A stretch of DNA of 64,000 nt. Source: Dastarcus helophoroides. Its lineage: Eukaryota > Arthropoda > Insecta > Coleoptera > Bothrideridae. Of the stretch, positions 58,601 to 63,500 are shown in pieces (the first letter of the stretch is position 1; every line of letters begins with the position of its first letter). Where the stretch lies: assembly GCA_028583605.1 (NCBI GenBank), contig CM053337.1, forward strand, positions 23,164,764-23,228,763, given 5' to 3'. Both the position numbers and the translations under genes were made by a program. Below the pieces are notes generated by a model that was not told the DNA's origin, ran no database searches, and was given only the letters and a program-made list of their open reading frames with translations.

Positions 58601-60343
58601 TAAAAACAATATTTTTAGAGATTATGACTTTTTTCTCAAAATTTCTACTTTAATCTTGAAATTTCGGATTTAAATTCGTGGTTAAATTCTGGTTAAATTA
58701 ACCAGATGACAGTTATGTCCCCACCATTTCTCTTTCCCAAGAATCTTGACAGTTGGTAGTAGGGTGCGTTCAATAATTGCTACTTTTAATCAGCAAATGT
58801 TGGTCTTTTTTTAGAAATTTCAAGATTAAAATTGAAATTTCAAAAAAAATGTTGAATTTTCGAGTTTCAAATCGAAATTCCGTGATTAAGATCAAAATTT
58901 AGAGAAAAAAATCGGAATTTGAGAAAAAAGTCGAAATTTCGAAAAAAAGAGTCGAAATTTAAGAAAAAAGTCGAAATTTGAGAAAAAAGTCGAAATTTGT
59001 AGAAAAAAAAAGTCTAAATTTTAAGTTTAAAGTCGAAATTTCGAGAAAAAAGTCGGTATTTGAGAGAAAGGTTGAAAATTGAGAAAAAGAAAACGTAATT
59101 TCTAGAAAAAAGACGAACTTTTCAGATTAAGGTCGAAATTTCGTGAAAAAAATCTAAATTTGAAAAAAAAAGTGGAAATTTCGAGAAAAAGTCGACATTT
59201 TGTTATATTTCGAGAAAAAAGTCGAAATTTAAGAAAAACATCGAAATTTCGAGAAAAAGTCGAAATTTTGAAATATCTCGAGATGTCGAAAAGTCGAAAT
59301 TTCGAGAAAAACAAGTCACAATTTCGAAAAAAAAATCTAAAATTTGACTTTAAAGTTGAAATTTCCAGAAAAAAGTCGAAATTTTTGATTAGAAAATTTA
59401 AAATTTTGAGTTCTAAGTCGAAATTTCAAGAAAAAAGTCGAAATTTGAGAAAAACGTCGAAATATTACGATAAAAAAGGAGAAAAAGTCGGGATTTCGAA
59501 AAGAAAGTCGAAATTTCAAGAACAAATTGAAATTTTGAGAAAAATATCGAAATGTCGATATTAAGGTCAAAATTTCGAGAAATGAGTTGAAATTTGAGAG
59601 AGAAAAAACGAAATGTCGATATTAAGGTCGAAATTTCGAGAAAAAATCGAAATTTGAGAAAAAAGCCAAAATTTCGAGAAAAAAATCTAAATTTCTAAAA
59701 AAATAACATTTTTTTTAAATCGATTTCCTTTCTATGCCTTTGAAACATTTCGAAAAATTTTAAATTTTCAGAAAAAAGTCGAAATTTTGAAAAAAGTCAA
59801 AAGTTGAAATAAAAGTCGAAGTTTGAGAAAAGAGTCGAAATTTCTAAAAATAATATTTTTTTTAATCGACCTTGAGACTTGAAAAAACCGATTTTTCGAT
59901 TAATCGATCTCAGATCGACATCCCTAACGGCAAGTATGGTATTTTGTTTAATTGTCGATGTGGTAAAGAGGTAAAATCTTCTGTAGACTTAATCATAAAC
60001 CACAGTGTTTAGTTCAGTGCTCTAATAAATCTAATATTTGTACTTTTTAGGAATCAGTCAGCATCCTCTGTTTGGTTGACGGCTTACTGCGCGAGGATTT
60101 TCCAAGAAGCCAGCTTTTACGAATGGGAAAATTTCATATACATTGATCCTACAGTGATAGCGAAAGCAGTTGAATGGGTGCTGCAGCATCAGAGCCCTTG
60201 GGGGGCGTTCTATGAAACTACGTGGTTGCCCGACCGCAAATACAACGCTACTTTGAACATTGAAAACGACCACATAAGACTGAGAAATATTTCCTTAACG
60301 GCACATGTGCTTATAACGTTGCAATCTGTTAAAGACCTTACAA
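28094..60343 (+). CDS. Mcr: macroglobulin complement-related protein (Mcr), 15 exons, 3' end outside window
   Basis: Fifteen exons with GT/AG borders and matching phases give about 1378 codons (28094-28638, 38931-39111, 41672-41840, 47239-47492, 47544-47864, 47923-47991, 53071-53292, 53351-53582, 53664-53800, 53850-54555, 54608-54831, 54883-55119, 55174-55296, 57305-57726, 60051-60343). Order: signal peptide (about 1-20), RNDQFG repeats (62-146), macroglobulin domains (from about 183), LDL-receptor class A module (910-946), A2M/MG7 region (about 960-1140), then the start of the thioester-domain fold (from about 1141). The LDLa insertion and the loss of the thioester cysteine (ESAEQ at 1220-1224 in place of GCGEQ) separate it from canonical TEPs, CD109 and alpha-2-macroglobulin. 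In Drosophila, Mcr is a secreted or junctional protein needed for septate junctions and the epithelial barrier, with reported roles in Draper-dependent autophagy signalling and phagocytosis. These roles are inferred by family. Drosophila Mcr is about 1760 residues, so several hundred C-terminal residues are off the window. Confidence 0.93.
28277..28531 (+). repeat. coding minisatellite: RNDQFG and RDQFGGN repeats
   Basis: Six 18-bp units encode RNDQ(F/L)G (28277-28384). After a short spacer, six units of 18-21 bp encode RDQFGGN-like motifs (28409-28531). Units differ mostly at silent sites or Phe/Leu, suggesting unequal crossing-over with selection on the protein. The segment (residues 62-146) is hydrophilic and probably disordered. 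The region is prone to copy-number variation. Confidence 0.9.
28795..28955. mobile_element. hAT-like short element (CGGTTTTCGGTT family), copy 1
   Basis: Starts GCAGGACTTCGAACCG and is filled with TTCGGTTTTCGTTCCG-type words in imperfect inverted array. Two relatives lie at about 37786 and 60421. The CAGGGCTTCG..ACCG-like end seen best in the third copy resembles hAT-type terminal repeats. No transposase is encoded. Boundaries are approximate and target duplications were not confirmed. Confidence 0.5.
29884..29961 (-). repeat. fragment of the hammerhead-like palindromic family
   Basis: Contains GGTTTCGGGGACAACATCTG and, after TGTATTTCAGTTTTTGAAGA, the word GACCAGTCCGTTCCACC. That word is the reverse complement of the left flank of the copy at 22.7 kb (GGTGGAACGGACTGGTCC), so it is one arm of the same element in opposite orientation. 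The catalytic-like centre is absent. Confidence 0.6.
31236..31584 (-). mobile_element. solo LTR of a Ty3/Gypsy-type retrotransposon
   Basis: A 349-bp unit begins TGTTACGGGC and ends GCGTTACA, that is TGTAAC...GTAACA read on the minus strand, and is flanked by ATAT on both sides (31232-31235 and 31585-31588), a plausible 4-bp target duplication. On the minus strand it has a TATA box (CTATAAAAAGGCGC) followed by a TCAGTCAGTTAG-like initiator zone and AATAAAG, as expected for a U3-R-U5 LTR. No gag, pol or primer-binding site adjoins it, so it looks like a solo LTR left by recombination. The superfamily is inferred only from the termini. Confidence 0.75.
33837..33847. repeat. 11-bp target-site duplication, left copy
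   Basis: TTGGAATCTTT directly abuts the left end of the hammerhead-bearing element. The identical word abuts its right end at 34926-34936. Confidence 0.85.
34022..34121 (-). ncRNA. type I hammerhead ribozyme, inverted copy
   Basis: On the minus strand the same 100-nt motif as in the direct copies: extended stem I arms GAACATTTATTAG/CTAATAAATGTTC, core CTGACGA, stem II GATCT-AACA-AGATC, GAAAC, short stem III ACCGGT, then cleavage expected after the A of GGTA (between + strand 34056 and 34055). It is antisense to the Mcr transcript. Confidence 0.85.
34417..34516 (+). ncRNA. type I hammerhead ribozyme, direct copy 1
   Basis: All invariant core parts are present in order: CTGACGA (CUGANGA), stem II GATCT/AGATC with loop AACA, GAAA, a very short stem III from the palindrome ACCGGT, and U16.1-A17 at the cleavage site (predicted between 34482 and 34483). 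Stem I begins ACCAAA/TTTGGT, has an internal loop (TAT/TT), continues TTGGA/TCCAA and extends to GAACATTTATTAG/CTAATAAATGTTC. The tiny stem III suggests that two ribozymes act as a dimer through ACCGGT self-pairing, as described for newt satellite and Penelope hammerheads. It is sense to the Mcr pre-mRNA. Confidence 0.9.
34796..34895 (+). ncRNA. type I hammerhead ribozyme, direct copy 2
   Basis: Identical, as far as can be read, to the copy 379 bases upstream, with cleavage predicted between 34861 and 34862. Cutting at both direct copies would release a 379-nt RNA, which host ligases could circularise, as reported for retrozymes. Confidence 0.9.
34926..34936. repeat. 11-bp target-site duplication, right copy
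   Basis: TTGGAATCTTT, identical to 33837-33847. Confidence 0.85.
35641..36110 (+). repeat. left terminal inverted repeat of the DD41D transposon
   Basis: Pairs with the right end over about 470 bp with few differences (for example GAGGTCGATAC versus CAGATCGATAC). Confidence 0.85.
36212..37279 (+). pseudogene. DD41D transposase with two compensating frameshifts
   Basis: Starts MFENAEFADIHYMYG. The N-terminal part (about 1-65) is the helix-turn-helix region typical of these insect transposases (GNAFEARRLYAERFPQR), followed by a second helix-turn-helix (STRKIASNLNISHILVWRIL). The DDE catalytic domain shows LFTDEASFS (first Asp), MHDGAPAH (second Asp, codon at 36950) and SPDLNSLDYFLWG (third Asp, codon at 37076), with 41 residues between the last two. 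The reading frame is lost near 36738 (one base missing in TGGAAGAG) and regained near 36831 (one extra C in GGACCCC). In between, another frame carries the expected NPHAMVEVNHQEQFSV. It stops prematurely at 36788, so this copy is inactive, though otherwise intact and presumably young. Confidence 0.9.
37301..37776 (-). repeat. right terminal inverted repeat of the DD41D transposon
   Basis: Reverse complement of the left terminal repeat. The inner limit is near GATTTCATTAATAAATTAAT. Confidence 0.85.
37786..37908. mobile_element. hAT-like short element (CGGTTTTCGGTT family), copy 2
   Basis: Begins CGACGAACCGAAATAAACCG, contains TTTTCGGTTTCGTTCCGG and ends GGTTCAAAGCCCTCG, which read in reverse is CGAGGGCTTTGAACCG, the same end as the other copies. 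It sits immediately next to the DD41D transposon. Boundaries approximate. Confidence 0.5.
37909..38564. other. Mcr intron 1 segment without recognised features
   Basis: AT-rich sequence of ordinary complexity. No exon, RNA or mobile element was recognised. Confidence 0.4.
38565..38702 (+). repeat. palindromic element related to the hammerhead-like family
   Basis: Arms GAAATACAAATGTTGTCCCC and GGTTTCAGGGGATAAGATAT pair over about 30 bp. The left flank GGCTGGTTATCTTTAAAAAT matches GGCTATCTTCAAAAAT of the copy at 22.7 kb. The centre (GTTGCGTTAGAGCAACCTTT) is too decayed to show a hammerhead core. Confidence 0.6.
38931..39111 (+). CDS. Mcr: Mcr coding exon 2: start of macroglobulin domain 1
   Basis: Acceptor TCTGTTGCAG, donor GTAAGT, in phase with exon 1. 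Begins TYFIVASKLVRPGHLYRV, the classic N-terminal strand of alpha-2-macroglobulin family MG1 domains, and ends QETLLMR (residues 182-242). Confidence 0.95.
39140..39775 (-). pseudogene. non-LTR retrotransposon fragment (reverse transcriptase C-terminus)
   Basis: Read on the minus strand: KLGFLFRAKKYFTSHQLL, then CKAQVRPTLAY, then after a frame change CSHVWSSAPKHTLDLLDSIQ, LEHRRMVGDLSLFYKYYHGRCS, and after another change VYGDSFFYRTSKLWNSLP. This order is that of the C-terminal end of Jockey/CR1/RTE-like polymerases. At least two frameshifts make it dead. It lies in Mcr intron 2, antisense to the gene, starting right after exon 2. Clade not resolvable by eye. Confidence 0.85.
39776..41671. other. 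Mcr intron 2 remainder: degenerate repeat
   Basis: Mostly A-rich GAAATTTTC/TCGAAATTT words to about 40.6 kb, then the T-rich orientation to about 41.4 kb. No exon seen. Confidence 0.6.
41672..41840 (+). CDS. Mcr: Mcr coding exon 3: MG1 to MG2 boundary
   Basis: Acceptor TTATGTTACAG, donor GTAGGT, phase 0 in and phase 1 out. Encodes VPSTSAPGEYKLRVEG..FSQRSMTIFIQVEKPVYKQAET (residues 243-298). The VEKPVYKQ motif is the conserved entry to MG2. A glycosylation sequon N-E-T is present. Confidence 0.93.
41850..44315. repeat. polypyrimidine macrosatellite in Mcr intron 3 (unit about 260-300 bp)
   Basis: C/T-rich simple sequence in which TTCTTTTCCAA(A/C)ATTT recurs near 42861, 43121, 43391, 43688, 43990 and 44290 (spacings about 260, 270, 297, 302 and 300). 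Each unit also holds TCTTTCATTCGTCCTCTT-like and CTTAGTCTTCTTTCTATTC words. Long frames here (Ser/Leu/Phe-rich on +, Lys/Arg/Glu-rich on -) are artefacts of composition. Confidence 0.85.
44316..44859. other. Mcr intron 3 segment, degenerate T-rich repeat
   Basis: AAATTTTGACTTTTT-type words; no exon or element seen. Confidence 0.6.
44860..45735. repeat. second polypyrimidine tract of Mcr intron 3
   Basis: C/T-rich simple sequence (CTTCTTCCTCTTC units) resembling the 42-44 kb array but without its regular anchor. Open frames are compositional artefacts. Confidence 0.8.
45736..46888. other. Mcr intron 3 segment of ordinary complexity
   Basis: No exon or mobile element recognised. Short open frames (for example minus strand 45890-46144) show no known motif. 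Confidence 0.4.
46889..47166 (-). pseudogene. non-LTR retrotransposon fragment (RNase H / C-terminal region)
   Basis: Minus-strand reading LIGIWIGHCRLNKYLCRIGI then NDPSYRGCLEKDKSGEHVMC, followed by an in-frame stop and then KDVLQFLNEIGWLAKEASI before the terminal TGA. The G-H-C-x-L-N-K-(H/Y)-L, C-x(n)-E-H-V-x-C and LLxFL-GWL pattern is the tail of LINE polymerases that carry RNase H (R1/LOA/I/Jockey-like). 5'-truncated and stop-interrupted, antisense in Mcr intron 3, just upstream of exon 4. Confidence 0.85.
47239..47492 (+). CDS. Mcr: Mcr coding exon 4: macroglobulin domain 2
   Basis: Acceptor TTTTTTTTAG, donor GTAGGG, phase 1 in and 0 out. Encodes VRFRTIPINTELKAY..VSLTYELSDQPVFGEWKIRV..SFMVEEYYQTRFE (residues 299-383). 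The FRTIPI, GEWKI and F-x-V-E-E-Y strands are hallmarks of MG2 in this family. Confidence 0.96.
47544..47864 (+). CDS. Mcr: Mcr coding exon 5: macroglobulin domain 3
   Basis: Separated from exon 4 by a 51-bp intron. Encodes VNVTMPAFFLDTDQYIHGIV..NYTSGAPVRGNLTLRALVRP (residues 384-490), the MG3 pattern. A Tyr/Asp/Gly-rich insertion follows (YPYDPDQTYSEYDSGGVGGGG) before the domain resumes. Sequons NVT, NYT and NLT suggest N-glycosylation. Confidence 0.96.
47923..47991 (+). CDS. Mcr: Mcr coding exon 6 (23 codons)
   Basis: Small phase-0 exon between a 58-bp intron and a 5.1-kb intron. Encodes DEKFPFWFKLPYNYYEPIPH and LKY. Both splice sites are good (TTATTTATAG, GTAAGT), and it connects in frame to exons 5 and 7. 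Confidence 0.88.
47992..53070. other. Mcr intron 6 (5.1 kb), degenerate AAATTTCGACTTTTT repeat
   Basis: Filled with the T-rich orientation of the degenerate word. Between about 50.2 and 51.7 kb a higher-order unit of roughly 145-230 bp is visible, marked by TTTCCACATTTTTTCAAAAT-like words near 50231, 50374, 50590, 50814, 50960, 51200 and 51425. A short C/T-rich tract lies at 52799-52957. No exon recognised. Confidence 0.75.
53071..53292 (+). CDS. Mcr: Mcr coding exon 7: macroglobulin domains 3-4
   Basis: Acceptor TTAATTTCAG, donor GTAAGC, phase 0 both sides. Encodes FYGVYHFKYPIRDLIPY..GLEVVVTATVGDPFYEEV..NSSIKLRFIGDTPQVFKPGM (residues 514-587). The F-K-P-G-M segment is the conserved start of the MG4 strand in this family. 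Confidence 0.96.
53351..53582 (+). CDS. Mcr: Mcr coding exon 8: macroglobulin domain 4
   Basis: 58-bp intron upstream; donor GTAAGC; phase 0 in, 1 out. Encodes residues 588-664: IVTSFQDGSHLPVERLRNG..GRRDLPRRELIMLEDHPG..EYKIDMKRDLGL. Basic pairs (RRDLPRR) occur but I do not claim a processing site. Confidence 0.94.
53664..53800 (+). CDS. Mcr: Mcr coding exon 9
   Basis: 81-bp intron upstream; phase 1 in, 0 out. Encodes FQIQVRATFTDYSFNGGETV..LKVTTSTPDPR (residues 665-710), strands of the MG4/MG5 region. Confidence 0.94.
53850..54555 (+). CDS. Mcr: Mcr coding exon 10: MG5/MG6 and LDLa module
   Basis: 49-bp intron upstream (acceptor GATTCGCAG); phase 0 in, 1 out. Largest exon, residues 711-945. 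YFVPKFNYLIVSKGLVLLTG begins the MG5 fold, GEPGSYVGVSGIDRAFYTM carries the conserved D-R/D-K region before the insertion, and the exon ends in the LDL-receptor class A module. The sixth cysteine codon of that module is split by the following intron. Confidence 0.96.
54447..54609 (+). other. LDL-receptor class A domain (spans intron 10)
   Basis: Six cysteines over residues 910-946 (CNASNGWGECLDGQC, then MRCDGKKDCNDGTDESGC) with the calcium-binding D-G-x-x-D-C-x-D-G-x-D-E pattern. The last cysteine is made by T at 54555 plus GT at 54608-54609. An LDLa module inside an A2M-family protein is diagnostic for Mcr and is absent from ordinary TEPs. Confidence 0.95.
54608..54831 (+). CDS. Mcr: Mcr coding exon 11: A2M domain
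   Basis: 52-bp intron upstream; donor GTAGGT; phase 1 in, 0 out. Encodes TFQNTTDLALFRKFRFNRIQ..NKWVWKDVNISPHGRYIFNVPVPARPVHWMVSVFSMSP..GMLVNAIE (residues 946-1020). KWVWKDVN and the following strands are the A2M signature region. Confidence 0.96.
54883..55119 (+). CDS. Mcr: Mcr coding exon 12: macroglobulin domain 7
   Basis: 51-bp intron upstream; phase 0 both sides. Encodes YFGVLPFFINVEMPNICMQG then EQVGVRVTVFNYM..ATVVLNGSPDYKF (residues 1021-1099). The M-P-x-x-x-x-x-G-E-x-x-x-x-R-V-x-V-F-N-Y pattern is MG7. Confidence 0.96.
55174..55296 (+). CDS. Mcr: Mcr coding exon 13: MG7 end / CUB start
   Basis: 54-bp intron upstream; donor GTAAAA is weaker but phase fits (0/0). Encodes AQDAVMVYLPIVPQRLGDIE then ITVHATTLIGKDQITRKLHV E (residues 1100-1140), the IVP..LG.IEITV.A strands. 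Confidence 0.94.
55297..57304. other. Mcr intron 13 (2.0 kb), degenerate A-rich repeat
   Basis: Mostly GAGAAAAAGCGAAATTTCGA-type words, with two related segments near 55.63-55.90 kb and 55.92-56.1 kb. No exon recognised. Confidence 0.65.
57305..57726 (+). CDS. Mcr: Mcr coding exon 14: CUB/thioester-domain start with degenerate thioester site
   Basis: Acceptor CTGTTTTCAG, donor GTATGT, phase 0 in, 2 out; residues 1141-1280. Starts SDGLPQYRHQS and reaches the thioester site as NLPMESAEQNMFSFAANMY: the GCGEQ pentapeptide is ESAEQ, so the reactive cysteine is serine and no internal thioester can form. The surrounding EQNM..AANMY.I.Y context is fully family-like. It ends in GYQRQLSFMQPDGSFSLFRS DW. 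Confidence 0.96.
57542..57556 (+). other. degenerate thioester motif ESAEQ
   Basis: Codons GAA TCT GCA GAG CAA stand where thioester proteins have Gly-Cys-Gly-Glu-Gln. Loss of the cysteine is a known trait of Mcr/TEP6 proteins and predicts no covalent target attachment. Confidence 0.93.
58420..58510 (-). repeat. fragment of the hammerhead-like palindromic family
   Basis: Contains TTTGTCCCCTGAAACCAAGA and AACGCGTTTCGCTAATC. On the minus strand the latter reads GATTAGCGAAACGCGTT, the GAAAC plus ACGCGT half of the centre seen at 22.79 kb. The CTGANGA half is not recognisable. Confidence 0.55.
58820..59860. repeat. minisatellite-like array of AAAGTCGAAATTTCGAGAA words
   Basis: The clearest concentration of the window's degenerate word: about 1 kb of units of roughly 20-22 bases (GAGAAAAAAGTCGAAATTT), with indels and substitutions, all in the A-rich orientation. 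Confidence 0.85.
60051..60343 (+). CDS. Mcr: Mcr coding exon 15: thioester-fold domain (continues off window)
   Basis: Acceptor TACTTTTTAG, donor GTAAGC, phase 2 in, 1 out; residues 1281-1378. NQSASSVWLTAYCARIFQEA and IDPTVIAKAVEWVLQHQSPW are the alpha-helical repeats of the thioester domain (W-L-T-A-x-x-x-x-x-F and I-D-x-x-V-x-x-x-A-x-x-W-x-x-x-x-Q). No later exon was found, so the coding sequence must continue beyond 64000. Confidence 0.96.
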
Positions 60344-60420
60344 GTAAGCGAACGTAATTTTAAGTTTTTATGAGATGGATTCCATTTTTGGATCTCAATT
60401 CCCGTCATGGTTACTTTTCA

Positions 60421-60562
60421 CCAGGGCTTCGTACCGTTATTATTTTCATTTCGGTTTTCGTTCCGAAAAAAAAATTATATCGGTTTAGTTCTGGTTTTCA
60501 TTTTGACAAAAATAACGGTTTTTTCCGGTTTCGGTTTTCAGTACAGCTCCGAGTGACCAATT
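60421..60562. mobile_element. hAT-like short element (CGGTTTTCGGTT family), copy 3
   Basis: Starts CAGGGCTTCGTACCG and contains TTTCGGTTTTCGTTCCG and ACGGTTTTTTCCGGTTTCGG. Best-preserved left end of the three copies. Boundaries approximate. Confidence 0.5.
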
Positions 60563-63500
60563 TTTAATTTTTTATTTAAAAGAAAGAATATATATTTCAA
60601 CTAATCTCGAAAAAAATTCTGAATTTCAAAAAAATAAACCCTGAAATTTAGGAAATAATTCAAGTTGAAATTTTGAGTATAAAGTCAATTTTTTTTAGAA
60701 AATGCAGAAATTGTAAGTTTGTAATCTAACTGTTAGAATAAATAGAATAAAAAAATATTATCATGATTTAAGTGATGGCAAAAAAAGGATGAATCACAGC
60801 AAACATCTCTTAATATAAAATCTGTGTGATCATTATGTATTACAAAATATTTAGTTTAAACTGTTTAGAAAACTTATTAAGTTTAAATTATGTTTAGAAA
60901 ATAATAAATAAAACAGAGTTAGTATTGCTAGGAAATTGAATTTGAAGTAAAATTTTCAGAAAGAAACTAGCAATTGCAGAATTTTGCAAAAAATTCAAGA
61001 TTAAAAAAAGTATTAATTTGCAAAATTTCGACTTATTCTAGAGATTGTAAGATTAGAGAAAATACTCGAACAATCCATTTAAAAGTCAAAATATTGTGAC
61101 TAAAATGAAAAAAAAAATTACATTAATTTCCAGGTTTTTTTTTCAAATTTTAGCTACTTTCTTAAAAGTATAAGTTAAACCTTAATATTGTAAGTTAAAT
61201 TTTGACATCTTTTTAATTTCGTGTTTTAATTCGACATTCTGAGGAAAACATTTAAATTTAAGAAAAGAAATTTCAATTCAATCAAAGATCAAAGTTCGAA
61301 AAAACAAACTAAATTCATAAATAAAAATATCTCAAGATTTCAAATTTCAACATTCGAATTTGAGATTTAGGTGCTAACATAAAAAAGTCATAATCTTTGG
61401 AAAACGACTACATTTAGTGTTTCAAATCGAAATTTTAGAAAAAAAAACACAAAAATTGCAATTTTTATATCAAATTTTAAGACAAATGTAATAATTTAAA
61501 AAAAGATCGGATATATTAAAAAAAACTGTATCCAAATTCTGAATTTCTTTTAAACATTTCGAAGTTTTCAGGAAATTTGAAGAAGACATTTTCAGGTTCT
61601 TTTCGAAATTTTCTTATATTCTGAAGATCAAAAATTCAAATTGGAAATTCTAATTTTTTAAGATAAAAGTAGTCTAAATTTGAAAAGAAAAATATCAACA
61701 TTTTTTTGAAGTAGTCTATATTTTGATTGAAAAAGGTTTATTTAGAAACTTTGATTTTTTAAGCAAATGTTGAGAAATCCAAATTTCATCGAAAATCCGA
61801 GTTGGTACTGTGATGAGCAGCCGTCGTGATTAAATCCAGGTCAAGTGGATTAAATGTGATGCGCGACCAAAACCAGTGATTGTATATAGTTTTTCAAAAT
61901 TGTCGAATTTTGCTCATCTTTAAAAATTTTCGAAGAATAATTTACTTCGATTTTCGGACCCAATTTGTCTACGTTGTGTTTAAAATTATTTTATTCCAAT
62001 AAATTGTAACCCCAACTCGTAGAGTCGACAGGGAAGTGTTATCAAATTCAAACAACAGTTGACCTCAACGTTTTATTACAATAGGTCAACAAATAAATCA
62101 ACAAAATTTCAAGTTTGTGATTTTCAAGTGTTCTTAAATATAATACAACAAAATAAAGTGAACCTGTTTGTTTCAACTTGTTTAAATTTGCTGGACACAG
62201 ATCCGAGAGAAATATTTCTTTAGAGAATTAAGAGAATTCATTAAGCACAAGTAATCTGACATTCTTTGTCTAACTCTTTCGCTCGTATATGGTGCGTCGG
62301 TTATTAATTTCCAAAAGTTTATTTTAACCCTAATAATCGCAATGTTTTCCCCAGCTGGGCCATTTAGTTTGTACTCGAAGGTTTTCAAACCAAATGCAGC
62401 TAACTTTGTACCTGATTATCGGAGGGCGTTCGCTGGTTAGTTTGTACACAGAGGTTCTCAAACTATTTTCAGGTGTCTGTTTTATTCCCCAATTCTTTTG
62501 TGTTTTTGTCGCTTCTTAATTCAAGCATACTTCACATAGCATGCAGTTTCCTGTTAAAGCTTTGAGCTAACAATATCCAAAGGATAATGCTACGAGAAAA
62601 TGGAGCCCAAGCTTGGAAATGAAGTTGTGATTTGTCGTAATAAATCAAATTTATAAATGTTAATTCAATCTTACAGATCTCTCGTTCTCTCACTCTTTCT
62701 TTCTTTCTTTCCTTTGTTAACTTGTTCCATAGTTTGTTTTTTCTGTTTTTCTCATACCAAACTCAATCACTCGAACTCAAACCAGTGTCATAAAAGAGAC
62801 TAGAAATATTGTTCAAATTTCATAGAAACTTTCTGAGCCGAATTTCCCTTTCAACACTACATCTAGTTCTACGACTGCTGTTCTAAAGAAAGGGCGCTTT
62901 TGGCTTAGAAAGTGGCTAAGCTTGACTTAGCACAAAACATTGAAATTAAAGTTAGAAACTGGCAAGAAGTTCTCATTTCTTTCGTCAAAACATTTCCCTA
63001 ACGAGAGTTGATACTGCTCGTTCACCGACGTTAGTACTCCCCATTTGTCAACAGATCTATAAGGCTCTCTTTGGGCCAGGTTGTCTTATCCTATATTTTT
63101 GGGATTCAAGCAACCTAAGAAGGAGAATCTGCGAATGAGGTAGCACTAGGTGAATACACCAAAACAAGAACTAGGTAAGAGCTCATTGTGGCTTATGCTT
63201 CTAGGATGTTAAGGTGTACAACGTTTCTAGAACTTGCAGAACATCATCAGTAAAATCCAAATATATGTGTCTGCTGCCAGTTGCCGGACCTTTGTGGTGA
63301 TGGGTATAAATTATTTTGGAACCCCTGGAAACTCAGCTTCCAACAGCAGAACACTAACATCGACCTTAAGGAAATGAAAATGTTTGTATGAAGCGAATGC
63401 GCTTTATTTCCTTTTCGTTTTCTTGTCTTTGTATTTTTTGTTTCCCTTTTTGAAACTGAGACTGATAGTTGCACCAGTCAGCGGTAGGGTTCTTGGCCCT

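Larger units (their letters stand above)
57727..60050. other. Mcr intron 14 (2.3 kb)
   Basis: 57.85-58.4 kb is mixed sequence with a CCTCTTATAACGAA word reminiscent of pogo-type short elements. A palindromic-family fragment lies at 58.42 kb, and 58.8-59.88 kb is a dense array of GAGAAAAAAGTCGAAATTTC words. No exon seen. Confidence 0.65.

Noticed and set aside
59160..59564. Plus-strand frame of 134 codons (KKKVEISRKSRHF...)
   Set aside because: Translation of the 20-22 base minisatellite inside Mcr intron 14; not a protein gene.
62182..62388. Minus-strand 68-codon frame containing SERVRQRMSDYLCLMNSL
   Set aside because: Protein-like composition but no recognised family, splice context or neighbours; could be an unrelated exon or chance.
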